Positions 18,000 to 33,505 of a stretch of DNA of 64,000 nt are shown here, piece after piece. The position numbers were made by a program, and so were the translations under genes. Source of the stretch: Aquabacterium sp. A3 (lineage in GTDB: Bacteria; Pseudomonadota; Gammaproteobacteria; Burkholderiales; Burkholderiaceae_C); contig NZ_JBBPEV010000001.1 of the NCBI RefSeq assembly GCF_038069945.1, positions 248,001-312,000 of the forward strand, read 5' to 3'. Below the pieces are notes generated by a model. It saw only the letters and a program-made list of their open reading frames with translations, did no database searches and was not told where the DNA came from. Positions within the stretch are counted from its first letter, which is position 1. Each line of letters opens with the position of its first letter.

Positions 18000-18641
18000 T
18001 CACACCACGGCGGCCTGATGAGACAGGGCCTGTTGGTGCAGGCGACGCCATGCCAGCCAGCCCATCACCGACAGCAGCGCGAACACCGCATACAGCAGCG
18101 CGGTCAGCCACATTTGCTTGTACGCAAACAAACCAATGCTCAGCAGGTTCACGGCCAGCCAAACCATCCAGTTGTCGATCCATTTGCGCGCCAACCACCA
18201 CTGCCCCACCAAGCTGCCAGCGGTGGGCAAGGCATCCCAATATGGCACATCAGAGTCCGTATAGCGATCCAGAAACCATCCGGTCAGGGCCCACAGCACC
18301 GCCCATGCCAGCAAGCCCCCTGCCCAGCCTTGCCGGGTCAAGGGGCGCACCCGCAAAGCCTGTTGTTGCTCATCGGTGCCCCAAAGCCATTGCCACCACC
18401 CCCACAATGAGGCCACCACAAACACCAACTGCAGCGAAGCCTCGCCATACAGCCCATAGTGCTCAAACAACACGCCGTACAGCAGCGATGCGGCGATGGC
18501 CAACGGCCACGCCCAGGGATTGACACGCAGGTTCATGGCCACCATGGCCAATGACAACACCACGGCCACCACCTCAAGGCGGGTGACTGGCGCACCCAGG
18601 CAGTGAAACCACGGCACCAGCCAGGGATCAAACAGACTCAT
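18000..18641 (-). CDS. pnuC: Nicotinamide riboside transporter PnuC
   Basis: A 213-residue membrane protein of about seven hydrophobic segments, the PnuC fold that moves nicotinamide riboside across the inner membrane by facilitated diffusion, trapped by phosphorylation. Family features are the GEASLQLVFVVASLWGWWQW segment and the later WLAVNLLSIGLFAYKQMWLTALLY segment. Its start overlaps the ftsB stop (ATGA) and it is followed by the kinase gene, forming an import-and-trap pair. No thiamine riboswitch is evident, consistent with the NR type rather than PnuT. Confidence 0.92.
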   Translation of the reverse strand: MSLFDPWLVPWFHCLGAPVTRLEVVAVVLSLAMVAMNLRVNPWAWPLAIAASLLYGVLFEHYGLYGEASLQLVFVVASLWGWWQWLWGTDEQQQALRVRPLTRQGWAGGLLAWAVLWALTGWFLDRYTDSDVPYWDALPTAGSLVGQWWLARKWIDNWMVWLAVNLLSIGLFAYKQMWLTALLYAVFALLSVMGWLAWRRLHQQALSHQAAVV

Positions 18642-18970
18642 CGGGCTTGGGGGCGGTCCTGGGGTGGGGCTGCGCCACCAGGCCCGCGTTGCTGCGCAGG
18701 CTCGTCGCTGAAGTGCACGTACAGCTCATCGGCCTTGAGCATGCCCAACTCCATCCGTGCGCGCTCTTCCACCATGTCGAGGCCTTCACGCAGATCGCGC
18801 ACCTCGGCGGCCAATTGATCATTGCGCACTTCGGCCTGCGCGTTGGCCTTCTTCAGCGCGGTCACCTCTTCCTGAAGTGCCCACACGCGCGGCAAACCAC
18901 CCTTGCCGAACCACAGCTCGGCATGGACCACGCCCAACAAGATGAGCAGCAAAACGGTGGCAATGCGCAT
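18638..18970 (-). CDS. ftsB: Cell division protein FtsB
   Basis: A 110-residue bitopic septal protein: a short cytoplasmic start, one membrane helix (TVLLLILLGVVHAELWFG), then a periplasmic coiled coil (about residues 30-75) with heptad-like LQEEVTALKKANAQ. It works in the FtsQLB complex that activates septal synthesis. ATG at 18970 was chosen because upstream codons add a hydrophilic stretch. ftsB normally follows eno; here ggpPS separates them. It heads the ftsB-pnuC-kinase-truC run. Confidence 0.92.
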   Translation of the reverse strand: MRIATVLLLILLGVVHAELWFGKGGLPRVWALQEEVTALKKANAQAEVRNDQLAAEVRDLREGLDMVEERARMELGMLKADELYVHFSDEPAQQRGPGGAAPPQDRPQAR

Positions 18971-19087
18971 GCTGAGATTATCCACCGCGCCAATGCGTGG
19001 CCAGCCGATCCAGCGCCCTTCATCCACAAAAACCCGGCTTCAAGGTCGGAGATCTTTTTGCAGCGCAGCAAAGCTCTTCACGTTTAT

Positions 19088-19107
19088 ATATATTTGTGCA
19101 AATGTTT
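19088..19107. promoter_or_regulatory. Near-palindromic motif upstream of ggpPS
   Basis: ATTTGTGCAAATGTTT (19092-19107) is preceded by ATAT. The core ATTTG-TG-CAAAT is an inverted repeat. It lies 19 bp before the ggpPS start codon, between divergent ggpPS and ftsB, in an AT-rich stretch (TTATATATAT) that could hold the promoter. The same 16-mer occurs in reverse orientation at 54702-54717, upstream of the SH3 gene. Confidence 0.6.
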
Positions 19108-19126
19108 TTAACCGTCTGGAGACCGG

Positions 19127-21355
19127 ATGATCCTCGCTACCGACCTTGACGGCACCTTTCTCGCTGGAGACGCTGCCACCCGCCACCGCCTGTACCAACT
19201 GGTTTCCCTTCACGCTGATGTCGACCTGATCTTCGTGACTGGACGGGGCCTGGAATCTGTACTCCCGTTGCTGTCCGATCCGACCATTCCCCAGCCCAAA
19301 TACATCATCTGCGATGTGGGGGCCACCGTGGTGGAAGGCGCCACCCTGCAACCGGTACAACCGCTGCAGTCCGACATCGAGCAACGCTGGCCGGGCGAGC
19401 ACGCCATCGAGCGCATCATGTCGGAGTACCCCCAGTTCTCGCGGCAAGACGTGCCCCAACAACGTCGATGCTCCTATTTCTGTGAGCCCGGGGCCATCTC
19501 TGACGATGTGCACCGCATTGCCCAAGAGCTGGACTGCGACCTACTGTATTCGGCAGACCGTTACCTTGATTTTCTGCCACGCGGCGTGAACAAAGGCAGC
19601 ACCTTGCGTGCGCTGATTGAGCACCTGGGCGCCTCGGACAAAGACGTGCTGGTGGCGGGCGACACACTCAACGATCTGTCGATGTATGGTGTGGGCTTCC
19701 AGGGTGTGTGCGTTGGCCGGTCCGAAGCCGCACTGCTGGAAGCGACGCGAGGCCTCGACCACGTGCTGCATGCGAAAGGTGCGGGCTGTGCGGGCATTCT
19801 GGAGGCCATTGGCCACTTCCAGTTGCTGCCCATCCACAGCATGCACTCGGTCACCCGCCACAAATACCCGCCAGGCGAAGCCGAGCTCGTCATCGTCTAC
19901 CACCGCCTGCCTTTTGAAGAATATGAAGAAAAAGGCCAGCTGCGCCAACGTCCGCACCGGTCACCCAACGGCATCATCCCCACCCTGCTGAGCTTCTTTG
20001 CCGACGGCAAAAAGGGATCCTGGATTGCCTGGTCCACGGCCGATCAAAATGCCGCTGGCTTTGAGCCGCGCACCCCGGTGGACAACCGGATGTACCCCCA
20101 GCTCACCTGCGCCAAAGTGTCTTTGACGCACGAGCAGGTAGACATCTTCTACAAGAAGTTCTCCAAAGAGGCCTTCTGGCCCACGCTGCACACCTTCTGG
20201 GAGCAAGCCACCTTCCGATACGACCACTGGAAGGTGTTTTTGACGGTCAACCGCCTGTTTGCCGAGCAGACAGCGCGCGAAGCCGCTGAGGGCGCCACGG
20301 TGTGGATCCATGATTACAACCTGTGGATGGTGCCGGCCTTTCTGCGAGAAATGCGCCCGGACCTGACCATCGCGTTCTTCCACCACACCTACTTCCCATC
20401 GGCCGATGTCTTCAACGTGCTGCCATGGCGGCGCGACATCGTGGGCTCGCTGCTGCAGTGCGACCTGATCGGCTTTCACATCCCCAGACAGTCTCAGAAC
20501 TTCCTGGACGTGGCCATGGGCGTCACCCCCGTCAAGGTGCTGGAAAAGGCCAACTGCGCACCCCGCTTCCTGACCTATGGGTGCGCTGTGGGCATCGACG
20601 AGATGGCCACCCGCATCGAGGTGCATGGGCGCAAGATCACCTTGTCGGCCTTGCCTGTGGGCCTGGACCTGACACGGGTTGAGCGCTCACTCAAGAAGCC
20701 AGGCATGCAAGACAAGGCGCGCCAGCTCAAGAGCAAACTCAGCGGCAACCGAGTCATCCTGTCGGTCGAGCGCCTGGACTACACCAAGGGCATCCTGCCC
20801 AAGCTGGAGGCCTTCGAGATGCTGCTGGCGCAGCACCCCGAGTTGATCGGGGATGTGACGCTGGTCACCATTTGCGTGCCAGCGGCCAAAGAAATGACGA
20901 TCTACCAGGATCTGCAGGCGCAGATCGAACAAACGGTGGGCCGCATCAACGGCCGGTTCGGGCGGGTGGGCTGGACGCCGGTGCAGTTCTTCTTCCGAAA
21001 CTTCCCGTTCGAAGAACTGGTGGCCTTCTACAGCATGGCCGACGTGATGTGGATCACCCCGCTGCGCGATGGCCTGAACCTGGTGGCCAAGGAGTTCGTG
21101 GCCACGCAAGGCATGATCCAGGGCAAGGGTGTGCTGGTGCTCTCAGAGTTTGCAGGTGCCGCCGCCGAACTGCGTGGCGCCCTGCTGACCAATCCACATG
21201 ACCGCCATGACCTGGTCAACACCTGCTTCCAGGCGTTGACGATGGACGACAGCGAAGCACAGGGGCGCATCCGCGAGGCGTTTGCCGTGGTGCAGCACAA
21301 CGACATCGACGCTTGGGGCCGAGAGTTCCTGGACGCGGTGCAAAAGGCGCGCTGA
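19127..21355 (+). CDS. ggpPS: Fused glucosylglycerol-phosphate phosphatase/synthase (GgpPS)
   Basis: A 742-residue fusion. Residues 1 to about 245 are a HAD phosphatase (DLDGT with Asp6 and Asp8; GDTLND at 178-183; a Cof/SPP-type cap). Residues about 250-742 are a GT20 domain with HDYNLWMVP, FFHHTYFPSADVFNVLPW, RLDYTKGI (about 549) and DGLNLVAKEF. The HHTYFPSADVFNVLP segment and the domain order match GgpPS of Stenotrophomonas rhizophila and Azotobacter, which makes the compatible solute glucosylglycerol from ADP-glucose and glycerol-3-phosphate; trehalose-phosphate synthases have a different motif there. A GGAG ribosome site precedes ATG. An alternative is an atypical trehalose-phosphate synthase/phosphatase fusion. 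Confidence 0.87.
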   Translation: MILATDLDGTFLAGDAATRHRLYQLVSLHADVDLIFVTGRGLESVLPLLSDPTIPQPKYIICDVGATVVEGATLQPVQPLQSDIEQRWPGEHAIERIMSEYPQFSRQDVPQQRRCSYFCEPGAISDDVHRIAQELDCDLLYSADRYLDFLPRGVNKGSTLRALIEHLGASDKDVLVAGDTLNDLSMYGVGFQGVCVGRSEAALLEATRGLDHVLHAKGAGCAGILEAIGHFQLLPIHSMHSVTRHKYPPGEAELVIVYHRLPFEEYEEKGQLRQRPHRSPNGIIPTLLSFFADGKKGSWIAWSTADQNAAGFEPRTPVDNRMYPQLTCAKVSLTHEQVDIFYKKFSKEAFWPTLHTFWEQATFRYDHWKVFLTVNRLFAEQTAREAAEGATVWIHDYNLWMVPAFLREMRPDLTIAFFHHTYFPSADVFNVLPWRRDIVGSLLQCDLIGFHIPRQSQNFLDVAMGVTPVKVLEKANCAPRFLTYGCAVGIDEMATRIEVHGRKITLSALPVGLDLTRVERSLKKPGMQDKARQLKSKLSGNRVILSVERLDYTKGILPKLEAFEMLLAQHPELIGDVTLVTICVPAAKEMTIYQDLQAQIEQTVGRINGRFGRVGWTPVQFFFRNFPFEELVAFYSMADVMWITPLRDGLNLVAKEFVATQGMIQGKGVLVLSEFAGAAAELRGALLTNPHDRHDLVNTCFQALTMDDSEAQGRIREAFAVVQHNDIDAWGREFLDAVQKAR

Positions 21356-21365
21356 CCCCGGAAAA

Positions 21366-21399
21366 AAAGCCCCCGGTGCCACAAGGCGCCGGGGGCTTT
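21366..21399. terminator. Bidirectional terminator between ggpPS and eno
   Basis: AAAGCCCCCGG pairs with CCGGGGGCTTT (11-bp stem) around a short loop with extra GCC/GGC pairing. It ends in TTT on the plus strand and continues into an A7 run, read as T7, on the minus strand. It therefore serves ggpPS (plus) and best of all eno (minus), whose stops flank it. Confidence 0.85.
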
Positions 21400-21422
21400 G
21401 TCATGCGTGAATCGGTGGACGA

Positions 21423-22778
<1,356 letters not shown>

Positions 22779-22786
22779 TTAAGGGC

Positions 22787-23641
<855 letters not shown>

Positions 23642-23646
23642 GGCGA

Positions 23647-27451
<3,805 letters not shown>

Positions 27452-27453
27452 GC

Positions 27454-28278
27454 TCAGCCCTGTGGGGCGCGGATCTTCCCCAGCGGGTTCATGGCCTGGG
27501 CCTGGGTGGGCACTTGGGATGACAAGTCGGCGTCCTGCCCGGTCCAGCTGGGTTCTGGAATGGAGTCGAACACCTGGCGCAAACGCTGGCCCCAGGTGGT
27601 TCGAATCATGCGGAAGTAGCTGTTGGACTCGTCAATGTGGATGAGCTTGTCCACCGCCAGGCTGTCGGCCTCGTACACCAGCAAATCCAGCGGCAAGCCC
27701 ACCGACAGGTTCGACTTCAGCGTCGAGTCCATGGAGATCAGTGCGCACTTGGCTGCTTCCTGCAAAGGCGTGGTGGGCGTGACCACGCGGTCAATCACGG
27801 GCTTGCCGTATTTGGATTCGCCAATCTGGAAATAACAAACGCCATCAATGCCGGCCTCGACAAAGTTGCCGGCAGCGTACACATTGAACAGGCGCATGGT
27901 TTCGCCCTTGATCTGGCCGCCGATGATCAGGCTGCAATTGAAGTCGATGCCGTGCTGTTTGAGCGCCTCGGCGTCGCGCGCGTGCACCTTGCGCACACAA
28001 CTGCCCACAATGCGCGCCACGTCAAAGAGGCTGCGCGCCGTCCAGATGGTGCAGGGTTCGCCATCCGAGCCCTCGATGGTTTCGCTGGCCAGCAATTGTT
28101 TGACCGCCTGGGTGATGGCCAGGTTACCGGCAGACAACAACACCAGCACACGTTCACCGGCCTTCTCGTACACCGTCATCTTGCGGAAGGTGCTGATCTG
28201 GTCCATGCCCGCGTTGGTGCGGGAATCAGAGAGAAACACCAAACCGGCATTGAGCCGCATGGCCACACAGTAGGTCAT
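27454..28278 (-). CDS. anbu: Anbu-type proteasome homologue (Ntn-hydrolase peptidase)
   Basis: A 274-residue protein of the ancestral beta-subunit (Anbu) family. The residue after the initiator Met is threonine (MTYCVAMRL), the expected Ntn nucleophile, followed by [10 protein letters not shown] as in Anbu. Other conserved stretches are LLSAGNLA and CSLIIGGQ. Anbu genes usually sit with alpha-E, transglutaminase and ATP-grasp genes; here it is instead coupled to mutS (ATGA overlap) with none of those partners. The roughly 30-residue C-terminal tail rich in Gln/Ser/Pro extends beyond the core. Substrates are unknown. Confidence 0.88.
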   Translation of the reverse strand: MTYCVAMRLNAGLVFLSDSRTNAGMDQISTFRKMTVYEKAGERVLVLLSAGNLAITQAVKQLLASETIEGSDGEPCTIWTARSLFDVARIVGSCVRKVHARDAEALKQHGIDFNCSLIIGGQIKGETMRLFNVYAAGNFVEAGIDGVCYFQIGESKYGKPVIDRVVTPTTPLQEAAKCALISMDSTLKSNLSVGLPLDLLVYEADSLAVDKLIHIDESNSYFRMIRTTWGQRLRQVFDSIPEPSWTGQDADLSSQVPTQAQAMNPLGKIRAPQG

Positions 28279-31001
28279 GATGAAATCACCGTTTTGAGTT
28301 TGTAGAGCGCATCCAGCGCCTCACGTGGGGTCAGGGTATCCGGATCGATGCTGGCGAGCAAGTTCAAGGCCTGGGCTTCGGCAGCGCTCAAGGCATCGGC
28401 GGCGCCGGCGCTGGCCACCACGGCGCTCTGGCTCACCCACTGGTCCAGTGGCGCGCTGCCTGCGGCCGTGTCCAGTTGCGCAAACAGATCGATCTGCTCA
28501 TCCGCCGACTGCTGTTGCGATTCCAGCGCCTCCAGCGTCACGCGGGCCTGGCGGATCAGGCTGTGGGGCATGCCCGCCAAGCGGGCCACCTGCACGCCAT
28601 AACTGCGGCTGGCCGGGCCATGCTGCAACTCGTGAAGGAAGACGATGTCGTCGCCAGCCTCGGCCACGCCCACGTGCACGTTCAGCGCGCGCGGGTGCTT
28701 TTCAGGCAGGCGCGTCAGCTCGAAGTAATGCGTGGCAAACAGCGTGAACGCCTTGTTCTTGTCATGCAAGTGGCTGGCAATGGCGCTGGCCAGGGCCAGA
28801 CCATCAAAGGTGGAGGTGCCACGCCCGATTTCGTCCATCAGCACCAGCGACTGCTCGGTGGCGGTGTGCACGATGGCCGCCGCCTCGGTCATCTCCATCA
28901 TGAAGGTGGACTGGGCATTGGCCAGGTCATCGGCCGCGCCGATGCGGGTGTGGATCGCATCGATCGGCCCCAGGCGACAGGAGGCCGCCGGCACATACGA
29001 GCCCATGGCCGCCAGCAGCACGATCAAGGCCACCTGCCGCATGAAGGTGGACTTACCGCCCATGTTCGGGCCGGTGACGATGAGCATGCGGCGGTTCACA
29101 TCCAGCCGGCAGTCGTTCGGGATGAAAGACGCGCCACTGGTTTCTTGCAAACGGGCCTCGACCACCGGGTGGCGCCCTTTTTCGATCTCGATGCAGGGAT
29201 GGGCGCAGAACTCGGGGCGGCTCCAGCCCAGGGTGACGGCGCGCTCGGCCAGGGCGGCCAAGGCATCCAGCGTGGCCAGGGCCCGCGCCAAGGTGCCCAG
29301 CACCGTCAGGTGCGACTGCAGGAAGTCGATGAGCTGCTCGTACAAGAGCTTTTCGCGCGCCAGCGCCCGCTCTTGGGCCGACAGCGCCTTGTCCTCAAAG
29401 GCCTTGAGCTCGGGCGTGATGTAGCGCTCGGCGTTCTTCAGGGTCTGGCGGCGCTGGTAGTCCAGCGGCACCTTGTCCACCTGGCCTTGGGTGACCTCGA
29501 TGTAGAAGCCATGCACCTTGTTGAACTGCACCCGCAGGTTGGGGATGCCCGTGCGGGCCCGCTCGCGGGCCTCCAGATCGAGCAGGAAGGCATCGCAGTT
29601 TTGCGAGATGGCGCGCAACTCGTCCAGGTCGGCATCAAAACCCGTGTTGATCACCCCGCCATCGCGCAGCAGCACGGCCGGGGTTTCGGCCAAGGTGTGG
29701 CTCAAGCGATCGGCCAGGGCCGGATCCGGGTGCAGCGCGGTGTGCAGTTGACTCAGCAGCGCATCGCCCTGGGGCACCCGGGTGGCCAGGGTGGGCATGG
29801 CCAGCAGGGTGTCGCGCAGCCCGGCCAATTCACGCGGGCGCACCTGACGCAAGGCGATGCGGGCGGTGATGCGTTCCACATCGCTCACCTGCCTCAGGGC
29901 CTCACGCAGCGCTTCATGCCCCTGGTCCAGGCTGGGCGCGCTTTGCAAGGCCGCGATGGCATCGTGACGGGCGCGGGCCATGGCGCGGTCGCGCAGGGGT
30001 TGCGTCATCCACTGGCGCAGGGCGCGGCTGCCCATGCCGGTGCGGCAGGTGTCGATCAAGGACAGCAGCGTGGGCGCATCTTCGCCCCGCAGGGTTTGCG
30101 TCAGCTCCAGGTTGCGCAGGGTGGCGGGCGGCAGGCTCAGCAACTCCGACGTGCGCGGCACCTCCAGGGTGCTCACGTGGGCCAACGCCCTGCCCTGGGT
30201 GTGTTCGGCAAAGCTCAACAAGGCGGCTGCAGCGGCATGGGCCAGGGCCATGTCTTGCGCGCCATAGCCTTGCAAGCTGCTCACCTGCAGTTGCTCGCAC
30301 AATTTGCGCAGGCCCAGCCCGCTGTCGAACTGCCAACTGGGCCTGGGCGTCATGGCCACACCACGGGCCTGCGTCAGCCAGGGCTGCAGGGAGGGCGGAA
30401 TGCGCTCGCGGTCGTACAGCACCTCGGCCGGCTGCAGCCGGGCCAGCCAGCCGGACAGCTCGCGCTCGGTGCATTCGGTGACGCCCAGCTTGCCGCTGGC
30501 CAGGCCCAGCCAGGCCAGCGCACAGGGCACCGCGTGTTCGGCATGGCGGCCACGCTTGTCCATCACCACGGCCAGCAGCAGCGCGTCTGCGCGCTCTGAC
30601 AGCAATTCGCTGTCGGTCAAGGTGCCGGGCGTGACCACCCGCACCACCTTGCGCTCCACGGGGCCCTTGCTGGCACCCACTTCACCCACCTGCTCGCATA
30701 TCGCCACCGACTCGCCCAGGCGGATCAGCTTGGCCAGGTAGGTTTCCACCGCGTGCACGGGCACACCAGCCATCACCACGGGCTCGCCCGCCGACTGACC
30801 GCGCACGGTCAGCGTGATGTCGATCAGGCGATTGGCCTTGCGCGCATCGTCAAAGAACAGCTCGTAAAAATCCCCCATGCGGTAGAACACCAGGGTGTCC
30901 GGGTACTCGGCCTTGATGCGCAGGTACTGCTGCATCATCGGCGTGTGACCAGAAAACTCCTGTGCAGAAGCGCTGGCTGGCCGCTTGGGGGAACTGTCCA
31001 T
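28275..31001 (-). CDS. mutS: DNA mismatch repair protein MutS
   Basis: Recognises mismatches and starts repair with MutL. The 908-residue protein has the mismatch-reading Phe-X-Glu motif (Phe45-Tyr-Glu47), the clamp and core domains, and the ABC ATPase with Walker [27 protein letters not shown] and the [10 protein letters not shown] segment. ATG at 31001 begins 44 residues before the FxE motif; the in-frame extension to 31070 was rejected. Its stop overlaps the Anbu start. Confidence 0.97.
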   Translation of the reverse strand: MDSSPKRPASASAQEFSGHTPMMQQYLRIKAEYPDTLVFYRMGDFYELFFDDARKANRLIDITLTVRGQSAGEPVVMAGVPVHAVETYLAKLIRLGESVAICEQVGEVGASKGPVERKVVRVVTPGTLTDSELLSERADALLLAVVMDKRGRHAEHAVPCALAWLGLASGKLGVTECTERELSGWLARLQPAEVLYDRERIPPSLQPWLTQARGVAMTPRPSWQFDSGLGLRKLCEQLQVSSLQGYGAQDMALAHAAAAALLSFAEHTQGRALAHVSTLEVPRTSELLSLPPATLRNLELTQTLRGEDAPTLLSLIDTCRTGMGSRALRQWMTQPLRDRAMARARHDAIAALQSAPSLDQGHEALREALRQVSDVERITARIALRQVRPRELAGLRDTLLAMPTLATRVPQGDALLSQLHTALHPDPALADRLSHTLAETPAVLLRDGGVINTGFDADLDELRAISQNCDAFLLDLEARERARTGIPNLRVQFNKVHGFYIEVTQGQVDKVPLDYQRRQTLKNAERYITPELKAFEDKALSAQERALAREKLLYEQLIDFLQSHLTVLGTLARALATLDALAALAERAVTLGWSRPEFCAHPCIEIEKGRHPVVEARLQETSGASFIPNDCRLDVNRRMLIVTGPNMGGKSTFMRQVALIVLLAAMGSYVPAASCRLGPIDAIHTRIGAADDLANAQSTFMMEMTEAAAIVHTATEQSLVLMDEIGRGTSTFDGLALASAIASHLHDKNKAFTLFATHYFELTRLPEKHPRALNVHVGVAEAGDDIVFLHELQHGPASRSYGVQVARLAGMPHSLIRQARVTLEALESQQQSADEQIDLFAQLDTAAGSAPLDQWVSQSAVVASAGAADALSAAEAQALNLLASIDPDTLTPREALDALYKLKTVISS

Positions 31002-31112
31002 GGCTTGAAAACGCCTTTGGTGGTGACGGTGAAGACGGGGCAAAAGTGTACGGCAGGCCACACCCGACACCTGCGGAGATCAACACCCCCCCAGATTGAA
31101 GCCCCCGACGGC

Positions 31113-31143
31113 TTGACAGCCTGGGGTCATGGCGCCCTATAGT
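31113..31143 (+). promoter_or_regulatory. Sigma70-like promoter of the export lipoprotein gene
   Basis: TTGACA (31113-31118) and TATAGT (31138-31143) are separated by 19 bp (18 bp if CTATAG is used). Transcription would start near 31150, which argues against the ATG at 31129 as the translation start. Confidence 0.5.
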
Positions 31144-31203
31144 CAAACAGAGCCCGACGTGAAACTTGTTGCATCGGGATGCCCGTCGTCACCATCATCC
31201 CTC

Positions 31204-32082
31204 ATGCGCGAATCCGAGCCCTCCACGCCCTCGCCCACCACGCCACACACGCCCCATGGTCAGGCGTTGGGACCACGGTCGCTCGCTGCCATGCTGTGGG
31301 TGTCACTGCCTGTGCTGGTGGGCTTGACGGCTTGCGGCACCCCCCATCCGCCACCGCCCTCTCTGACGCCTCCAACCCACGGGGCCGCGGCGCCGCAACC
31401 CACGGCGCCACAGCGAAACTACCTGCTGCAAGTGGCAGACACGTTCGACGTGAAGTTTTTCAGAACTCCGGAGTTGAACGAATCGGTGGTGGTTCGACCA
31501 GATGGCAAGATTTCTCTGCAACTCGTGGGCGAGGTGCAAGCGGCCGGTCTGAGCGTGCCCGAACTGGAGCAGTCGCTTCGAACGCTGTACGCGCAGGAGC
31601 TTCGGCGCCCCACGGTGTCCGTCATTGTTCGAACGTTTTCGCCCTCCAGGGTGTTTGTGGCAGGAGAAGTTCGCTCTCCTGGCGAACAAACCATGAACGG
31701 GGACCTCACCGCGCTGCAAGCCATCGCCCGAGCCGGTTTCTTCACCCCGGATGCCCAGACCGGTCAGGTGGTGATTCTTCGCTACAAAGGCCCACAAGGA
31801 CCTGAGTTCATCACCCTGGACGCGGGCGCCATGATCGACGCGTCTCGTGCCACGTCAGCAGAGAACCCATTGCACGCCCAGCAGGATGTGGTGCTGGAGC
31901 CCATGGACGTCGTCTATGTGGCACCCACGCGCATCGCCACGGTGGCTGATTTCTTCAGCCGCTACGTGAACAACATCATCCCCCTGTGGCGCAACCTGGG
32001 CTTCAGCATGGTGTACTACACCAACACCGTCAAGACACGGACTTCTGGCAGCGTGACCTCCACGCCCCCAACCAACCCCTGA
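31204..32082 (+). CDS. Polysaccharide export lipoprotein (Wza/OPX-like)
   Basis: An outer-membrane polysaccharide exporter-like protein of about 292 residues. A signal peptide (MLWVSLPVLVGLTAC) ends in a lipobox; a Poly_export domain follows (YLLQVADTFDVKFFRTPELNESVVVRPDGKISL) and then a SLBB-like domain (VFVAGEVRSPGEQTMNGDLTALQAI). The start is uncertain: ATG at 31204 fits the promoter but has no clear ribosome site; ATG at 31291 would also retain the signal peptide. It opens the exopolysaccharide locus and converges with the ligase/polymerase gene 4 bp away. Confidence 0.87.
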   Translation: MRESEPSTPSPTTPHTPHGQALGPRSLAAMLWVSLPVLVGLTACGTPHPPPPSLTPPTHGAAAPQPTAPQRNYLLQVADTFDVKFFRTPELNESVVVRPDGKISLQLVGEVQAAGLSVPELEQSLRTLYAQELRRPTVSVIVRTFSPSRVFVAGEVRSPGEQTMNGDLTALQAIARAGFFTPDAQTGQVVILRYKGPQGPEFITLDAGAMIDASRATSAENPLHAQQDVVLEPMDVVYVAPTRIATVADFFSRYVNNIIPLWRNLGFSMVYYTNTVKTRTSGSVTSTPPTNP

Positions 32083-32086
32083 TGGC

Positions 32087-33496
32087 TCAAGGCTGGCAGG
32101 CCACCCGCCTGAGACCGGCGGCCAACCCGGCCAGCACCCAGAAGATCTTCAGTTCTTGGGAGTGCCCGCCCAGTCCGCACAGAAAGAACGCCACCAGGCT
32201 GGCCATGATGCAGACCGCCAGGTCTTGCTCCCACGGGCGTCCGTGCGCCGACACCTGGGCCATTTCCCTCATGAGGGCCATGTAAAACGCCAGGATCAAC
32301 AGCAACCCCACCAGGCCATGCATCACCCAGATGTCCAGGTACAGGTTGTGGGCTCGCAGCAGGTGTGCGGGCTCTTCGCCGGTGATGTCGCGTCGCTCCC
32401 ACTCCAGCCCCATCTCCGTGCGCGAGTGCTGGATGAACTGGGGGCCGTACTGCTGATAACCATGCCCCAGCACGGGGCGCTCCTTGATCAACACCACCGC
32501 CATCTCGTAGATCTCGCGGCGCATTGGCGTGCTGCCCTCCTTGATGTACTTCACCGAAAAGAACCGGTCAAGGAACCCGTCCGGCAGCCACAAGGGGGAG
32601 GTCATGGCCCCCAAGGTGGCCGCCACCACCAAGGGCATCAACGGGATGCGGCGCTTCCAGACCAGAAATGCCACGGCGCCCACCAGCCCCACCAAGGGGG
32701 TTCGGGTGTATGACAGCACCAGGCCCAGCAGTTGGAGGCCGGCCATGCCCAGACTGATCAGGCGCGGCCAGAACGTGGGATACAGACGAAACCAGAACAC
32801 GCACAACGGCAAGGCGGTGGCCATGGTGTATGAAAACCAGTTGGCGTCGCCAATGCCGCCGGTCACGCGTTTGATCGTGGCCCCGTCGATGGACAGCGCA
32901 TCGGTGTGCGCACCGAAACTGACGCCCTCAAACTGAAGCTCGATGCCGGGCAGCAAAAACTCGGTGATCGCCAGGACGGCCGACAGCGTGGCGGTGGCGC
33001 TGATCGCCATGGCCGACCACAGCACCCAGCGCGGGGTGACGGCCAGATTGGCCACCAGGAAATAGGGCAAGGCCATCATGGCGTACTTGCCCACGCCGAC
33101 GATGGAATCTTCAAAAGCCGGGGTGAGCACCGGCCCCAGCAACACCAGCAGACAGAAGCCGCCCAGAGGCACCATGTGCGGGGCGTAGGTCACTGCAACG
33201 CGATGACGCATGGCCCACAAGGCCCACCCCATCAGGGTCAACAGCGATGCGAGCTTGGACGGGCTGAGCAAACTCACGCCGCCGGGTGCGTAATTGCCGA
33301 TCAGCCAGATGACCTGGGTGATGACGGTGAACCAGACACCGACGATCGGCGCCTCCATGACCCAGCACACCACCAACAGGCCCAGCGCCGCCAGCACCAG
33401 GGGCTTGCCTCCGCCCAGCAACACCGAGGCAGCAGACAGACCAAAGATCAGCCCTCCCACGAGCACGGAGCGCAGCACCGCCGAGCCACCGCCCAT
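32087..33496 (-). CDS. O-antigen ligase / Wzy polymerase-like membrane protein
   Basis: A 469-residue polytopic protein with about 11-12 hydrophobic segments and a large periplasmic loop between two late segments (about residues 310-380), the layout of the Wzy_C/RfaL superfamily. The loop contains RPVLGHGYQQYGP and HNLYLDIWVMHGL, which are typical family motifs (the histidine before NxxL). In this locus the likely role is polymerisation of repeat units flipped by Wzx. TTGAGG gives a ribosome site. It is the last gene of the Wzz-kinase-like-Wzy block. Confidence 0.85.
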   Translation of the reverse strand: MGGGSAVLRSVLVGGLIFGLSAASVLLGGGKPLVLAALGLLVVCWVMEAPIVGVWFTVITQVIWLIGNYAPGGVSLLSPSKLASLLTLMGWALWAMRHRVAVTYAPHMVPLGGFCLLVLLGPVLTPAFEDSIVGVGKYAMMALPYFLVANLAVTPRWVLWSAMAISATATLSAVLAITEFLLPGIELQFEGVSFGAHTDALSIDGATIKRVTGGIGDANWFSYTMATALPLCVFWFRLYPTFWPRLISLGMAGLQLLGLVLSYTRTPLVGLVGAVAFLVWKRRIPLMPLVVAATLGAMTSPLWLPDGFLDRFFSVKYIKEGSTPMRREIYEMAVVLIKERPVLGHGYQQYGPQFIQHSRTEMGLEWERRDITGEEPAHLLRAHNLYLDIWVMHGLVGLLLILAFYMALMREMAQVSAHGRPWEQDLAVCIMASLVAFFLCGLGGHSQELKIFWVLAGLAAGLRRVACQP

Positions 33497-33505
33497 GCCC
33501 GTGCC

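Noticed and set aside
19127..21355. Trehalose-6-phosphate synthase/phosphatase fusion (OtsA-OtsB)
   Set aside because: The HAD domain is N-terminal and the GT20 signature segment is of the glucosylglycerol-phosphate type; a trehalose role is kept only as a less likely alternative.
28476..30599. 707-codon plus-strand open frame opposite mutS
   Set aside because: Low-complexity Gly/Gln/His-rich translation typical of a shadow frame in GC-rich DNA; mutS on the other strand has complete motifs.
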